From Kribbella qitaiheensis (GTDB lineage: Bacteria; Actinomycetota; Actinomycetes; Propionibacteriales; Kribbellaceae), in the NCBI RefSeq assembly GCF_014217565.1, contig NZ_CP043661.1, positions 1,364,001 to 1,428,000 of the forward strand: a DNA stretch of 64,000 bases, in the 5' to 3' direction. Each line of letters begins with the position of its first letter. Within the stretch, counting starts at the first letter, position 1. Both the position numbers and the translations under genes were made by a program. The notes beneath the pieces were generated by a model, which did not search any database, was not told the DNA's origin, and worked only from the letters and a program-made list of their open reading frames with translations. Shown here piece after piece: positions 18,207 through 28,635 of the stretch.

Positions 18207-18656
18207 ATGGGCGACGCCAAGGTCAACTTCGGCGAGTTCAACGGCGCCTTCGTTCGCGCCAGGGACAGGGTGCGCAGTGAAGAGGGCACTGACATCGAAG
18301 CCGAGCAGGCGGCACTGCGGGCCCTCGTGCCCGAGAACGCCTCCGAGCACGACAAAGGCTGGACCGGACGCCTGATCGCCTCCCTCGCCGAACCGCCCGC
18401 CCCGCCTCGCCAATGGAGCGCGTTCTACCACGAGGCCGGCCAGGTCCACGCCTCCGCCTACCAGGCAAACGGCAGCACAGAAGACAAGATCGCCGCCCTC
18501 GAAGCAGCCCGCAAAAAAATCTGGCAAATCGCCGACCAAGCCCCCGAAGACGAGCAGATTCACATCAAGGCGATGACTCGAGTGCTGGAGCATCTGGAGA
18601 ACGAACTGCGGGATCCCACCTGGCCGATCGAGGAGCCGCCCGGACAGACCGGTTAG
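18207..18656 (+). CDS. Small helical partner protein A2 of the A/B array
   Basis: 149 residues. The ATG at 18207 follows AGAGGAGAATCA, a strong Shine-Dalgarno. A2, A3 and A4 align over the whole length: FNxAFxRARDkVR near the start, RALVPENASEHD, the QWSAFYHEAGQV segment, ARKKIWQIADQA, then MTRVLEHLENELRDPTWP at the end. The sequence is highly charged and helical and probably cytoplasmic. No known family is recognised. It ends 3 bases before B2. Confidence 0.8.
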   Translation: MGDAKVNFGEFNGAFVRARDRVRSEEGTDIEAEQAALRALVPENASEHDKGWTGRLIASLAEPPAPPRQWSAFYHEAGQVHASAYQANGSTEDKIAALEAARKKIWQIADQAPEDEQIHIKAMTRVLEHLENELRDPTWPIEEPPGQTG

Positions 18657-18659
18657 CCG

Positions 18660-19712
18660 ATGGCGGACGGAGACCGGTTGGTACCGCGCGACTCCGCCCT
18701 CTACCGCGAATTCGCGCGGTTGCATCAGATGGCTCACGAAGCACGCTCAACTGGCGTCAACCGCTGGAGTGGCGACCTCTATGCGACCAGCGACGGCCTT
18801 TGGGGCGGCTTCGATCCCAAGACCGGCAGCATTCGCCTGTCTCAGGACCTAGTGCTGCGGCATCTCACCGGCAAGAGCGCTGACAGAGAGCAGGGCAAGC
18901 AGGCCGAGGCACTGGCCACCGTCCTTCATGAGTCAACCCATTCGGCGATGGAGACCGATGCCCCGGGCCAACCGAACGCTGTCCGGTCCCAACATTCAAA
19001 GGGGATCATGGAGGGTGTCGCCGAACTCCGTACGACAACGGACTTCGATGCCTTCGCGGATGCGGCCGGCTACACCGGCATCGCCCTCCCGGGGCCGCAG
19101 TACCCAGGCCCTCACGCGGCGGTCGACAACTTGATCACCCAGGCGGCAGGTCCGGTCGTCAGCCGCCAGGCCCTGATCGACAAGATGGCGCAGGGACCAG
19201 GCGTCATGCATTTCGACCAATTGGCCGACGGCGTACTGCGAAACAGGTTGGCCCACGTCGTCCCGAATCGAGTGGACGACCAGCTCGCCGTACGAGCGGC
19301 CTTGATCCAAACGATGATGCATCCGCACTGGCCCACACTCCCCCACAGATCAGCAGATGCCGGAGAACTCGTTGCCAAGGACATCCGTCCCGGCCTGAAC
19401 GCCAAGGTCGACGAGATTCGGCATCACTACCAAGTTAAACCTCAGCAGCCCTTTCCCGCCGACTCCCCCAACCAGTACGCCGTACGCCTAGCCGCCGAGG
19501 ACTCAACTCGAGCAGAACAATCGACTGCGCCTTCCGAACCGGACCCGCGACAAGTGACGACCTCGCGCTTCCTCACCGGACAAGCACCAGCGGCCCATGC
19601 CACCCGCCCAAGCCCCTACCTAGGCAACGGCGCCCGCGGCGCCGGCATCCCCGCCGGCCGGTCTATCGATCGGCCCACCCGCACCAACACCCCGGACCGC
19701 GGCCGAGACTGA
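18660..19712 (+). CDS. Putative zinc metallopeptidase B2, the only undamaged B copy
   Basis: 350 residues. The N-terminal motif RDSALYREFARLHQMAHEA is followed by NRWSGDLYATSDGLWGGFDP. The putative active site is VLHESTHSAMETD (His90, Glu91, His94), with EGVAEL (Glu118 and Glu122) as candidate third ligand. This HExxH...E arrangement is of the gluzincin type. The central part has QAAGPVVSRQALIDKMAQGPGVMHFDQLADGV, listed here as landmarks only, and a short linker leads to the tail HATRPSPYLGNGARGAG. No secretion signal or membrane helix. It is 3 bases after A2. It serves as reference for the damaged copies. Peptidase activity is predicted and untested. Confidence 0.75.
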   Translation: MADGDRLVPRDSALYREFARLHQMAHEARSTGVNRWSGDLYATSDGLWGGFDPKTGSIRLSQDLVLRHLTGKSADREQGKQAEALATVLHESTHSAMETDAPGQPNAVRSQHSKGIMEGVAELRTTTDFDAFADAAGYTGIALPGPQYPGPHAAVDNLITQAAGPVVSRQALIDKMAQGPGVMHFDQLADGVLRNRLAHVVPNRVDDQLAVRAALIQTMMHPHWPTLPHRSADAGELVAKDIRPGLNAKVDEIRHHYQVKPQQPFPADSPNQYAVRLAAEDSTRAEQSTAPSEPDPRQVTTSRFLTGQAPAAHATRPSPYLGNGARGAGIPAGRSIDRPTRTNTPDRGRD

Positions 19713-19749
19713 CCGCACGCAGTACCGATGGCTCTGCACTCACGGCCCT

Positions 19750-19791
19750 TGTGGATAACTTCCGGCACCTCGGCGAGAGCCCAGATATCGT
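19750..19791 (+). promoter_or_regulatory. Promoter of A/B cassette 3, contains an exact DnaA-box 9-mer
   Basis: CCCTTGTGGATAAC box (TGTGGAT at 19750-19756) and TATCGT -10 at 19786-19791, 36 bases start to start. TGTGGATAA is also the complement of the consensus DnaA box TTATCCACA. The other three cassettes have TGTGGATAT or TGTGGATGA. Confidence 0.5.
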
Positions 19792-19828
19792 TACGGTCAG
19801 TAGAGGACGTCGTTACCGTGGAGGGCCA

Positions 19829-20269
19829 ATGCCGCTGAATGTTCCTGAGTTCAACGACGCGCTCTACCGTGCTCGCGACAAGGTCAGCAATGAGGACGGC
19901 ACGGACGTCGCCACCGTGCAGGCGGAGCTCCGCTCGCTCGTTCCCGCCGACGCATCCGTCCACGACCGCTCGTGGACCGACATCCTCATCAACGGCCTCG
20001 CCGACCCACCTGAGCCGCCCACGCAGTGGAGCGAGCTTTACCACCAGGCCAGTGAGATCCACGCTTCGGCGTACCGGGCCGCCGGCAGCGTCGAGGAACA
20101 GATCGCGGCACTGGAGAAGGCCCGCCAGACGATCTGGGACATCGCCGACCGGGCCGCCAAGGAGGAAGCGCCGCACATCCGCGCGATGACCAGGGTGCTG
20201 GAGCACCTCGAGGACGAACTCCGCGATCCGACCTGGCCGCGAGACGGTTCCGAGCCACCAACGACCTGA
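19829..20269 (+). CDS. Small helical partner protein A3 of the A/B array
   Basis: 146 residues from the ATG at 19829 (MPLNVPEFNDALYRARDK), with GTGGAGGG just upstream. It keeps every family landmark: SLVPADASVHD, the QWSELYHQASEIHASAY segment, ARQTIWDIADRA, MTRVLEHLEDELRDPTWP. It ends 3 bases before B3. The intact A3 beside a truncated B3 indicates that A is retained independently of its partner. Confidence 0.8.
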   Translation: MPLNVPEFNDALYRARDKVSNEDGTDVATVQAELRSLVPADASVHDRSWTDILINGLADPPEPPTQWSELYHQASEIHASAYRAAGSVEEQIAALEKARQTIWDIADRAAKEEAPHIRAMTRVLEHLEDELRDPTWPRDGSEPPTT

Positions 20270-20272
20270 CCG

Positions 20273-21130
20273 ATGGGTGACGATCGGCTCGCCCCCCGCG
20301 ATTCCGCTGTCTACCAGGAGTTCCTACGGCTTCAGTTGGTGGCTCGCAGCATGCGACCGACCAGCGTCGACCGCTGGAACGGGGATCTTTACGCCACGGA
20401 CACCAGGCGCTGGGGCGGTTTCGATCCGCAGACCGGCAGCATCAGACTTTCCGAAGATGGCGTCCTACGACATCTCACCGGCTCGGTGTCGAAGACCGAG
20501 GCAGATGATCAGGCGCAGGCGTTGGCTACCGTGTTTCACGAGTTGACTCACGCTGGGATGGCGACGGACGCTCCCACAGAGCCGAACGCCGTACGCAGCC
20601 TGCATTCGCAGGTGGCGATGGAGGGCATCGCCGAACTGCGAGCGCTGAACGACTTCACCCCCTTCTCCGTCAGCGCCGGCTACCCCGGGCTGAAGCTCCC
20701 GCCTCAGGCCCGTCCTGGTGCGTACGCGGCGAGGGAGAGCCTGGTCACCCAGGTGTCCGGGCCTGCGAAGGACAGATATGTAGTGATCGCCGAGGCCGTT
20801 CAAGGCCCCGGAGTAATGCAGTTCGATCAGTTGGCAGATGCGGTTGTACGGAACCGGTGTGCCCTGTGGATATCTGCGGACGGGTGGCGCGCGTTTTCAC
20901 TAGCCTTATGTCAGCGAGGATCTTGTTCGATCAGGACAGCTGAATCGCACTTATACAGCACCGTCATCGGCAGTTCCACACGGTCAAGAAGGAGGAGTAA
21001 TGCCACTGGACCTGGCCGAGTTCAACTCGGCGTTTTCCAGAGCGAGGGACAAGGTCCGCGGCGAGGAAGACGTGGACGTGGCAGCGGTGCAGGCCGAGCT
21101 GCGCGCGCTGGTTCCCGCGGACGCCTCTGA
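20273..21130 (+). pseudogene. Metallopeptidase B3, C-terminally truncated by deletion
   Basis: Residues 1 to about 195 align with B2: RDSAVYQEFLRL, DRWNGDLYATD, VFHELTHAGMATD (His89-His93), EGIAEL. Similarity stops at VVRNR (about 20857), where B2 continues for another ~140 residues including the conserved tail. The sequence then runs directly into GTGCCCTGTGGATATCT, the promoter box of cassette 4. The open frame continues without homology to 21130, overlapping the first 131 bases of A4. This looks like a deletion joining the 3' part of B3 to the next promoter. The catalytic core survives, so a truncated protein could still be made. Confidence 0.75.
20865..20906 (+). promoter_or_regulatory. 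Promoter of A/B cassette 4
   Basis: GCCCTGTGGATATC box (TGTGGAT at 20865-20871) and TAGCCT -10 at 20901-20906, 36 bases start to start. Here the leader to the A4 start at 21000 is about 87 bases, against 30-35 in the other cassettes. The box begins right at the deletion junction of B3. Confidence 0.45.
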
Positions 21131-21449
21131 GCACGACCGGACCTGGACCAAGACACTGATCGACCGCCTCGCCGAGCCGCCGCCCCCGCCCAGACAGTGG
21201 AGCGCGCTCTACCACGAGGCCGGCGAAGTGGCCGGCTCCGCGTACCACGCCAATGGCACCGTCGATGAACAGATCGCTGCGATCGAACAAGCCCGTCGCA
21301 AGATCTGGGAAATCGCCGACCGGGCGGACGAGGACGAGGAGTCCGACATCCGCGCGATGACCAGAGTCCTCGAACATCTCGAGAACGAATTGCGCGACCC
21401 GACCTGGCCGCTGGCAGACCCGCCTGAGAACGCGGACAAGACCGACTGA
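21000..21449 (+). CDS. Small helical partner protein A4 of the A/B array
   Basis: 149 residues from the ATG at 21000, with AAGAAGGAGGAGTA upstream, the best Shine-Dalgarno of the array. Landmarks: EFNSAFSRARDKVRGEE, RALVPADASEHDRTW, the QWSALYHEAGEV segment, ARRKIWEIADRA, HLENELRDPTWP. It ends 3 bases before the B4 start. Intact, although B4 has a stop codon. Confidence 0.8.
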   Translation: MPLDLAEFNSAFSRARDKVRGEEDVDVAAVQAELRALVPADASEHDRTWTKTLIDRLAEPPPPPRQWSALYHEAGEVAGSAYHANGTVDEQIAAIEQARRKIWEIADRADEDEESDIRAMTRVLEHLENELRDPTWPLADPPENADKTD

Positions 21450-21452
21450 TCG

Positions 21453-22502
21453 ATGAGCGACGGCGACGTACTGGTCCCCCGCGACTCCGCCGTCTATCGA
21501 GAGTTCGCGCGGCTGTACCAGCTTGCTCGTGACCTCCGCCCGACCAACGTCGATCGTTGGAGTGGAAACCTCTATGCCACCGCCGAGTGAGGCAGCTTCG
21601 ATCCGAAGACCGGCGATCTGCGGATGTCCGAGAGGCTCGTACTGCGCCACTTGACCGGCTCTTCAGCAGAAACCACGCCCAGGCGAAAGGCGCAAGCTCT
21701 CGCCACGATCCTCCATGAGGTGACCCATACAGGCATGGAGACCGACGCACCGACGGAGCCGAACGCGGTCCGCTCGCTCCAGACGCGAGGTGTGATGGAA
21801 GGTTTCGCCGAACTTCGGACGGTGAACGACTTCGAACTGTTCAGCGCTTACGCGGGCTATCCAGGTTTGGAGCTCCGCGAACCGCAGTACCCAGGTGCCT
21901 ATACGACGGTCGACAATCTGGTCGAGCAAGTCTCAGGGCCGGCGAAGGATCGCGCCGCCTTCATCACCCAGGCCACCCACGGCCCTGCCGCGATGCACTT
22001 CGATCAATTGGCGGACAGCGTCGTCCGGAACCGACTCGCAGCAGTCGTCCCGGCCCGGTCGCAAGATCAGCAGGCCGTCCGAGCGGCGTTGATAGCAACG
22101 TTGATGCATCCGGAGTGGCCATCGTTACCGGAGGCATCGGCGCACGCGGGCAATACCGTCGCCGAGAAGATCCGCCCGGTCCTCAACGCGAAGGTCGATG
22201 AGTTTCGCCACCACTACCGGGCGAACCCTCATCAGCCCTTTCCTGCAGACTCCCCCAACCAGTACGCCGTACGCCTGATGGCTGAGGGCCCGGGGCAACC
22301 ACCGCAGGTGAGTGATGGTGAGCGGGAGCAAGGGGGAACGGCTCGGGGCGTGGGCGGCCTAGAGGCGGGGATGCGACGGTTCTTGAGTGGGCTGGCGCGT
22401 GCCACTCGGCCAGGTCCGGCTCTTGGCGATGGTTCCCGGGGTGCTGGAGCACCTGTTGTGCCCGCTATTGGCCGCAGCAGCGGGACTCCCGAGCGTGGGT
22501 AG
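21453..22502 (+). pseudogene. Metallopeptidase B4 with an in-frame TGA
   Basis: The frame 21453-22502 would give 349 residues matching B2 from end to end: RDSAVYREFARLYQLARD, DRWSGNLYAT, ILHEVTHTGMETD (His88-His92), EGFAEL, ADSPNQYAVRL and the tail ATRPGPALGDGSRGAG. Codon 46 (21588-21590) is TGA exactly where B2 and B3 have TGG for a conserved Trp before GFDP. The flanking frame is unchanged, so this is a point nonsense change and not a frameshift. Restart at the ATG at 21624 would give 292 residues that still contain the HExxH. UGA readthrough cannot be excluded. I call it a pseudogene. Confidence 0.7.
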
Positions 22503-22577
22503 GTGTTGACACGGGTGGTGGGGGTCGGGAGGATCTAACCAATTGTCGGGTGGTTAGTGGTTAGGGGTGGGTGGGTG

Positions 22578-23464
22578 ATGGGTCGGGTTGTGGTGGATGG
22601 GCCTTCTAACTTGGGGTTGCGGCCGCCGGTGGTTGGGGGTGTGCCGGGGTGTTACAAGTTGGCGGGGGCGGTGCGGGATCAGGGGTTTTTGGGGCGGATC
22701 GGGGCTGAGGATGCGGGGTGTGTGACGCCGCCGCGGTATGACCGGGGGATTGGAAGCCTGGGGATGGGGTGTTCAATGCCGCCGCGATGGCGGAGTACAG
22801 CAAGAGGCTGGCCGATCGGGTGGGGAAGTTGGTTGGTGAGGGGAAGTTCGTTGTGCTGTTGGGTGGGGAGTGCAGCAATTTGCTGGGGCCGGCGCTCGCG
22901 CTGAAGCGGCGAGGGCGGTACGGCGTGGTGTATCTCGATGGGCATTCCGATATGCGCACTGTCGACAACGATGAGTACGTCGGGGCTGCCGGAGGGGAGG
23001 CACTCGCGTTGGTGACTGGGCGCGGGCAGGGTGATCTCACCGATCTGGAAGGGCTTGGGCCGTACGTGCTCGATGCCGACGCGGCCATGCTTGGCTATCG
23101 CGAGGACGAGGCGTATCTCGACACGGTGCAGGCGGCCGGGATCCTCGATCGGTCGGCGCTCGCGGTCATCGCGGACCCGGGCGGCGCGGCTGCCGATGTG
23201 CTGGCGCGGTTGGAGCGGGACGAGCTGGATGGATTCTGGGTGCATCTCGACGTGGACATTCTCGATGCCGAGGTGATGCCGGCGGTGGACAGTCCCGATC
23301 CGGGCGGCCTTCAGCATGTTCACCTCAAAGAGCTGCTGCAGTCGCTCCTTGCGTCGCCGAAGTGCGTCGGGCTCGATGTCGGCATCTTCGATCCGGATCT
23401 GGATCCCGACGGCCAATTCGCCGCCGAGCTCACGGACACCTTGGTTGCCGCTCTCAATCCCTAA
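22578..23464 (+). CDS. Arginase/agmatinase (ureohydrolase) family protein, frame broken once
   Basis: 295 residues after correction. Mn-site motifs are LLGGECS, YLDGHSDMR and VHLDVDILD. N-terminal GPSNLGLRPP and KPGDGVFNAAAMAEYS are typical of the arginase family. The frame breaks at the G5 run 22744-22748. Adding one G joins RYDRG to DWKPGDGVFNAAA. I chose the ATG at 22578, and the real start could be slightly different. The first ~250 bases have weaker codon bias than the neighbours (many TGG and GGG). Substrate (arginine, agmatine, formiminoglutamate or other guanidino compound) cannot be told. A GGECS replaces the more common GGDHS of arginases. Confidence 0.82.
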
Positions 23465-23522
23465 AGCCGCGAGGTCCAGGGCCGGTAGCCCCGGCGGAAC
23501 TCCCGGCACGGGCTCTAGCTAG

Positions 23523-24557
23523 CTACTCCCAGGTCGTTTGCCGACCGTGGGGTGAAGCGTGGCCGAGGATGCGGGATTCGCCGGTCGGCCAGAGCTGGAG
23601 TGTGATCAGGTACTCCGGCTCAGCGTCCGGCGTACGGCGGCCTTGCTCGAGGGAGAGCCGGGCCAGCGGCGCCGAGGCGGTCGCCCGTGCACCCAGCGCG
23701 GCGATCGCCGCGTCGGCCGCCGCCTGTTCCGACGGCGTGAGGTAATACCACATCACCGAGTGCCAGACGGCCGTCACGTGGCCCTCCGACAACTCCAGCC
23801 CGCGCAGGAACGACACGGCATCCTCACGCCGTACGTCGGCCGGCACCGACCGGGCGATCTCGATCGCGCCGCGAAGCCGTTCGAGGCGGTCCGCCATGTC
23901 CGGCCAGATGTACGACGTCAGAAGCAGTTCGCCATCGCGGCTGAACGGGTTCACCGGCGAGACATCGCTGCCGACCCGCTCGGCGATCCGGAGCCCCGGC
24001 TGCGGCGCAAGAGCACGGCCGGACCACGCCGCCGGGATCTGCACCGGGCTGTCGACCGGCCCGAATCCGCTCCCGTCGGCAAGGTTGAAGCGGAAGTGGT
24101 CAGCGCGCAGGTTGAGCCCTGCACTCGACCCGATCTCGAGCAGCCGCACTGGCAGCGGTACGGCCTCAAAGAGCTGCAGCAACCCGCCGTACAAGGCAGT
24201 AGAGCGCCCCACTTCGTTCGTCTGGGGCGGCTGAGCCAGTAGCGCCCGCAGCGAAGCGCCGCGCGACTGCAGCACCTGCTCGAACGCCTCCCAGCCCAGC
24301 ACCGCGTCCCACTCACCGCCGACGCTCGGGTAGAACGCCGCAAGCTCCGGCGCCTCCCCTGCAAGCACCAGTCGATGTACGGCGCCCAGCAGCGGCAGAG
24401 CGAGCCCGAAGTTCGGGTCGTACCCGGCCAAGACCTTCGTAGACACACCACCCAGCTCGATGTCGTCCACGATGTGCCGCAGCAGCTCCGCGTACATGGG
24501 CGAGCCGAGCTCCTCGCACTCCCCCACCTGCTCCTGGAACGCTTCTACTAGATCCAC
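23523..24557 (-). CDS. DUF2332 family protein
   Basis: 344 residues, GTG start at 24557, 9 bases after which the glnD stop lies on the same strand. The family signature LLEIGSSAGLNLRADHFRF looks like a methyltransferase-type glycine loop, and VTAVWHSVMWYYL is also characteristic. This conserved actinobacterial family has no established function that I know; the GSSAGLN loop suggests a nucleotide or SAM-binding fold. It is probably translated from the tail of the amt-glnB-glnD transcript. Confidence 0.75.
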   Translation of the reverse strand: MDLVEAFQEQVGECEELGSPMYAELLRHIVDDIELGGVSTKVLAGYDPNFGLALPLLGAVHRLVLAGEAPELAAFYPSVGGEWDAVLGWEAFEQVLQSRGASLRALLAQPPQTNEVGRSTALYGGLLQLFEAVPLPVRLLEIGSSAGLNLRADHFRFNLADGSGFGPVDSPVQIPAAWSGRALAPQPGLRIAERVGSDVSPVNPFSRDGELLLTSYIWPDMADRLERLRGAIEIARSVPADVRREDAVSFLRGLELSEGHVTAVWHSVMWYYLTPSEQAAADAAIAALGARATASAPLARLSLEQGRRTPDAEPEYLITLQLWPTGESRILGHASPHGRQTTWE

Positions 24558-24566
24558 AGCAAGAGA

Positions 24567-26822
24567 CTAGGACAGGCGATCCAGTACTGACTTGGCTGTC
24601 GTCTCCGCGTCTTCTTCCTCCAGCGGCGCGCCGGTGCGGTCCGTCAGGTAGAAGACGTCGACGCACTCGGCACCGAGGGTGCTCACGTGCGCCGAGCGGA
24701 TGTCCGCGCCGGTCGAGGCGATCGCCGCAGTCACGTCGTAGAGCAGCCCGGGCCGGTCATGGGCACGCACCTGCAGGACGGTCGCTGTCTCCGATGCCCC
24801 TGGCAACAAATCCACCCTGCTCGCCACGCCCTGCCTGCCAGAGTCCCGCGCCGCCAACCGGCGTACGAGATCGGCGTCGTCGCGCAGCGCCACAGCAAGC
24901 CGGTCCCGCAACCGCACCGGATCAGGCACTGACCCAGCAACCGACCACTGAGAGATCCCCAGCCCGTCGACAGACGTGATCACAGCAGACCGTACTGCGA
25001 GCCGCTCGACCGCCAGTACGCCAGCAACCGTGGACAGCGTCCCCACCTGATCGGGCACAGCCACGCTGACCCGCAGATCGCCGACGTGGTTCGACACGGT
25101 CACGCCGACCCGCCCGATACCGACCACCTGGTGCAAATCGGGAACAGGGATGGTCGGAGCCTCGGTCCACAGCCCGGCACCTCCTCCGGACAGCTCACCT
25201 CGCACCCGACGGGACAGCTCCCCCACCAACCGCATCCGCCAGGGCGACGAAGCGGCAGGCCCAGCAGCCCGAGCATCGGCGTACGTCAGCGCCTCCAGCA
25301 GATCCAGCGTCTCCGTGTCACCGACGATCCCCGAGACCAGCTCTACCGTCATCGGATCGTCCAGGTCTCGCCGAGTGGCCACCTGCGCAAGCACTAGGTG
25401 CTGCCTGACCAGCAGCGTGATCGTAGCGACGTCCGCAGCGGAGAACCCCAGTCGCTGCGCTACGTCCGAAGCGATGACCGCACCGGTCACGCTGTGATCG
25501 CCTTCGACGGCTTTGCCCAGGTCGTGCAGCAACGCAGCAACGAGGAGCAGGTCCGGACGGCGTACGTCGCGCACCATCTTCGAAGCCTCGACACAGGTCT
25601 CCAGCAGATGCCGGTCGACCGTGTAGCGATGCACGGCCGACTGCGGCGGCCGGAACCGGACGCTGTCCCACTCGGGTAGCAAGCGCGACACATACCCAGC
25701 CTGGTCCATCGCTTCCCACACCTCGAGCAGCCCTGGGCCAGCACCGAGCAAGGCACACAGCAACCGCCGCGCCTCTCCAGGCCAAGGTGTAGGCACTTCA
25801 GCCGCCGCAGTGGCCAACCGGCCGCACACCGCAGGCGACAGCACGAGCTCGCGATCGGCAGCAACGGCCGCTGCCCGCAGTCCAAGCGCAGGATCACGCT
25901 CAGGCCGAGCGTCAGGCATCAGTACGACTTCGCCCTCGTGCTGCCCGACCCCTTCGTCAAGGGCCAACAGCAACGGACCACCAGTCCGCCCCCGACGCCG
26001 TGACCGAGGCGGCCGCGTGGCCAGGCTCTCAACCCGTCGCCAGGACACGTCGCACACGTGCGCAAGGGTCCGTCCGGTGGAGTAGACGTGACGCAGCAGC
26101 TCATCGCGGTCTGCCATCCCCAGCCCGGCAGCGACCTCACCGGCGACGTCCGCGATCAACCTGTCGGTGGCCCGACCCGCAACGGTGTGCAGCTCATCCC
26201 TGATGTTCAGCAGGTCCAGCCGGGCCCGTTCCACCACCGGATGCGGTACGTCGACCAACCACGACGCCACCAATGCCCGCAGTACGACGGCGTCACGCAA
26301 CCCGCCGTACGCCTCCTTCAGGTCCGGCTCGGCCAGATGAGCCATCTCACCAACGGTGTTGGCACGGTCGCGGCAGGCAGCAGCGAGCGCGGGCAGCCGC
26401 GTCTTCGCAGTACGGCGCCAGTCGGCCATCAGCACCGACCGCAGTTGCAGTGTGAGGTGCGAGTCGCCCGCGACGTGCCGCGCATCCAGCAACCCCAGTG
26501 CGACCCGTACGTCGTCAGCAGCGGCGCTCTGGGCCTCCGCGATGGTCCGGACGCTGTGGTCCAGCTTGGTCCGCGAGTCCCACAGCGGGTACCAGATCTG
26601 AGCGGCCAGTTCGCCGATCCGTGGGTATCCCTCGGTGTGCAGCAGCATCACGTCGAGATCGCTGTACGGCGAAAGCTCCTCCCGGCCGTAGCCGCCGACG
26701 GCTACCAGGGCAACGCCCTCGGTCGGCAGACCGAGGGCGTCACAGGCCTTGGAGAGGAGCAGGTACAGCAGCGCGTCCGCCTCTTGCGCCCGAACGCGCC
26801 GCTGTTCTGCTCTGTTCACCAT
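24567..26822 (-). CDS. glnD: PII uridylyltransferase/adenylyltransferase GlnD
   Basis: 751 residues. The nucleotidyltransferase motif is GGYGREELSPYSDLDVML (near residue 44), a GlnE-like middle helical domain follows, then an HD domain LLHDLGKAVEGDHS. Two C-terminal ACT domains (DLRVSVAVPDQVGTLS and VRAHDRPGLLYDVTA) sense glutamine. In actinobacteria it adenylylates the PII protein at the T-loop Tyr under nitrogen limitation. It begins one base upstream of the glnB stop in the order amt-glnB-glnD, the classical arrangement. The length is normal for actinobacteria. Confidence 0.95.
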   Translation of the reverse strand: MVNRAEQRRVRAQEADALLYLLLSKACDALGLPTEGVALVAVGGYGREELSPYSDLDVMLLHTEGYPRIGELAAQIWYPLWDSRTKLDHSVRTIAEAQSAAADDVRVALGLLDARHVAGDSHLTLQLRSVLMADWRRTAKTRLPALAAACRDRANTVGEMAHLAEPDLKEAYGGLRDAVVLRALVASWLVDVPHPVVERARLDLLNIRDELHTVAGRATDRLIADVAGEVAAGLGMADRDELLRHVYSTGRTLAHVCDVSWRRVESLATRPPRSRRRGRTGGPLLLALDEGVGQHEGEVVLMPDARPERDPALGLRAAAVAADRELVLSPAVCGRLATAAAEVPTPWPGEARRLLCALLGAGPGLLEVWEAMDQAGYVSRLLPEWDSVRFRPPQSAVHRYTVDRHLLETCVEASKMVRDVRRPDLLLVAALLHDLGKAVEGDHSVTGAVIASDVAQRLGFSAADVATITLLVRQHLVLAQVATRRDLDDPMTVELVSGIVGDTETLDLLEALTYADARAAGPAASSPWRMRLVGELSRRVRGELSGGGAGLWTEAPTIPVPDLHQVVGIGRVGVTVSNHVGDLRVSVAVPDQVGTLSTVAGVLAVERLAVRSAVITSVDGLGISQWSVAGSVPDPVRLRDRLAVALRDDADLVRRLAARDSGRQGVASRVDLLPGASETATVLQVRAHDRPGLLYDVTAAIASTGADIRSAHVSTLGAECVDVFYLTDRTGAPLEEEDAETTAKSVLDRLS

Positions 26823-28502
<1,680 letters not shown>

Positions 28503-28635
28503 CAACGTCATCCCTTCCATCGATCTGGGGGGTGGCCCGCGTCCTCATCAGGGGGAACTCCACAACGCCGGGAAGCCCGCGCACGGCCACACCGCAAACG
28601 GTGTCGGCGCGCCGTTTCAGAAGATCGGTCCGGAT

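Larger units (their letters stand above)
16248..22502 (+). repeat. Four-unit tandem array of A/B gene cassettes
   Basis: Each unit contains a TGTGGAT/-10 promoter, a small A gene, a 3-base gap and a B gene. Units start at about 16248, 18127, 19750 and 20865. Units 2-4 are closely related; unit 1 is older. The array interrupts an otherwise conserved ffh to glnD neighbourhood. No transposase, integrase or tRNA is adjacent, so local duplication is more likely than a mobile element. Confidence 0.75.

Noticed and set aside
16248..22502. A/B array as an ESX/WXG100 secretion locus
   Set aside because: A proteins lack a WxG motif and the typical ~100-residue size, and no EccC or other ESX gene is present.
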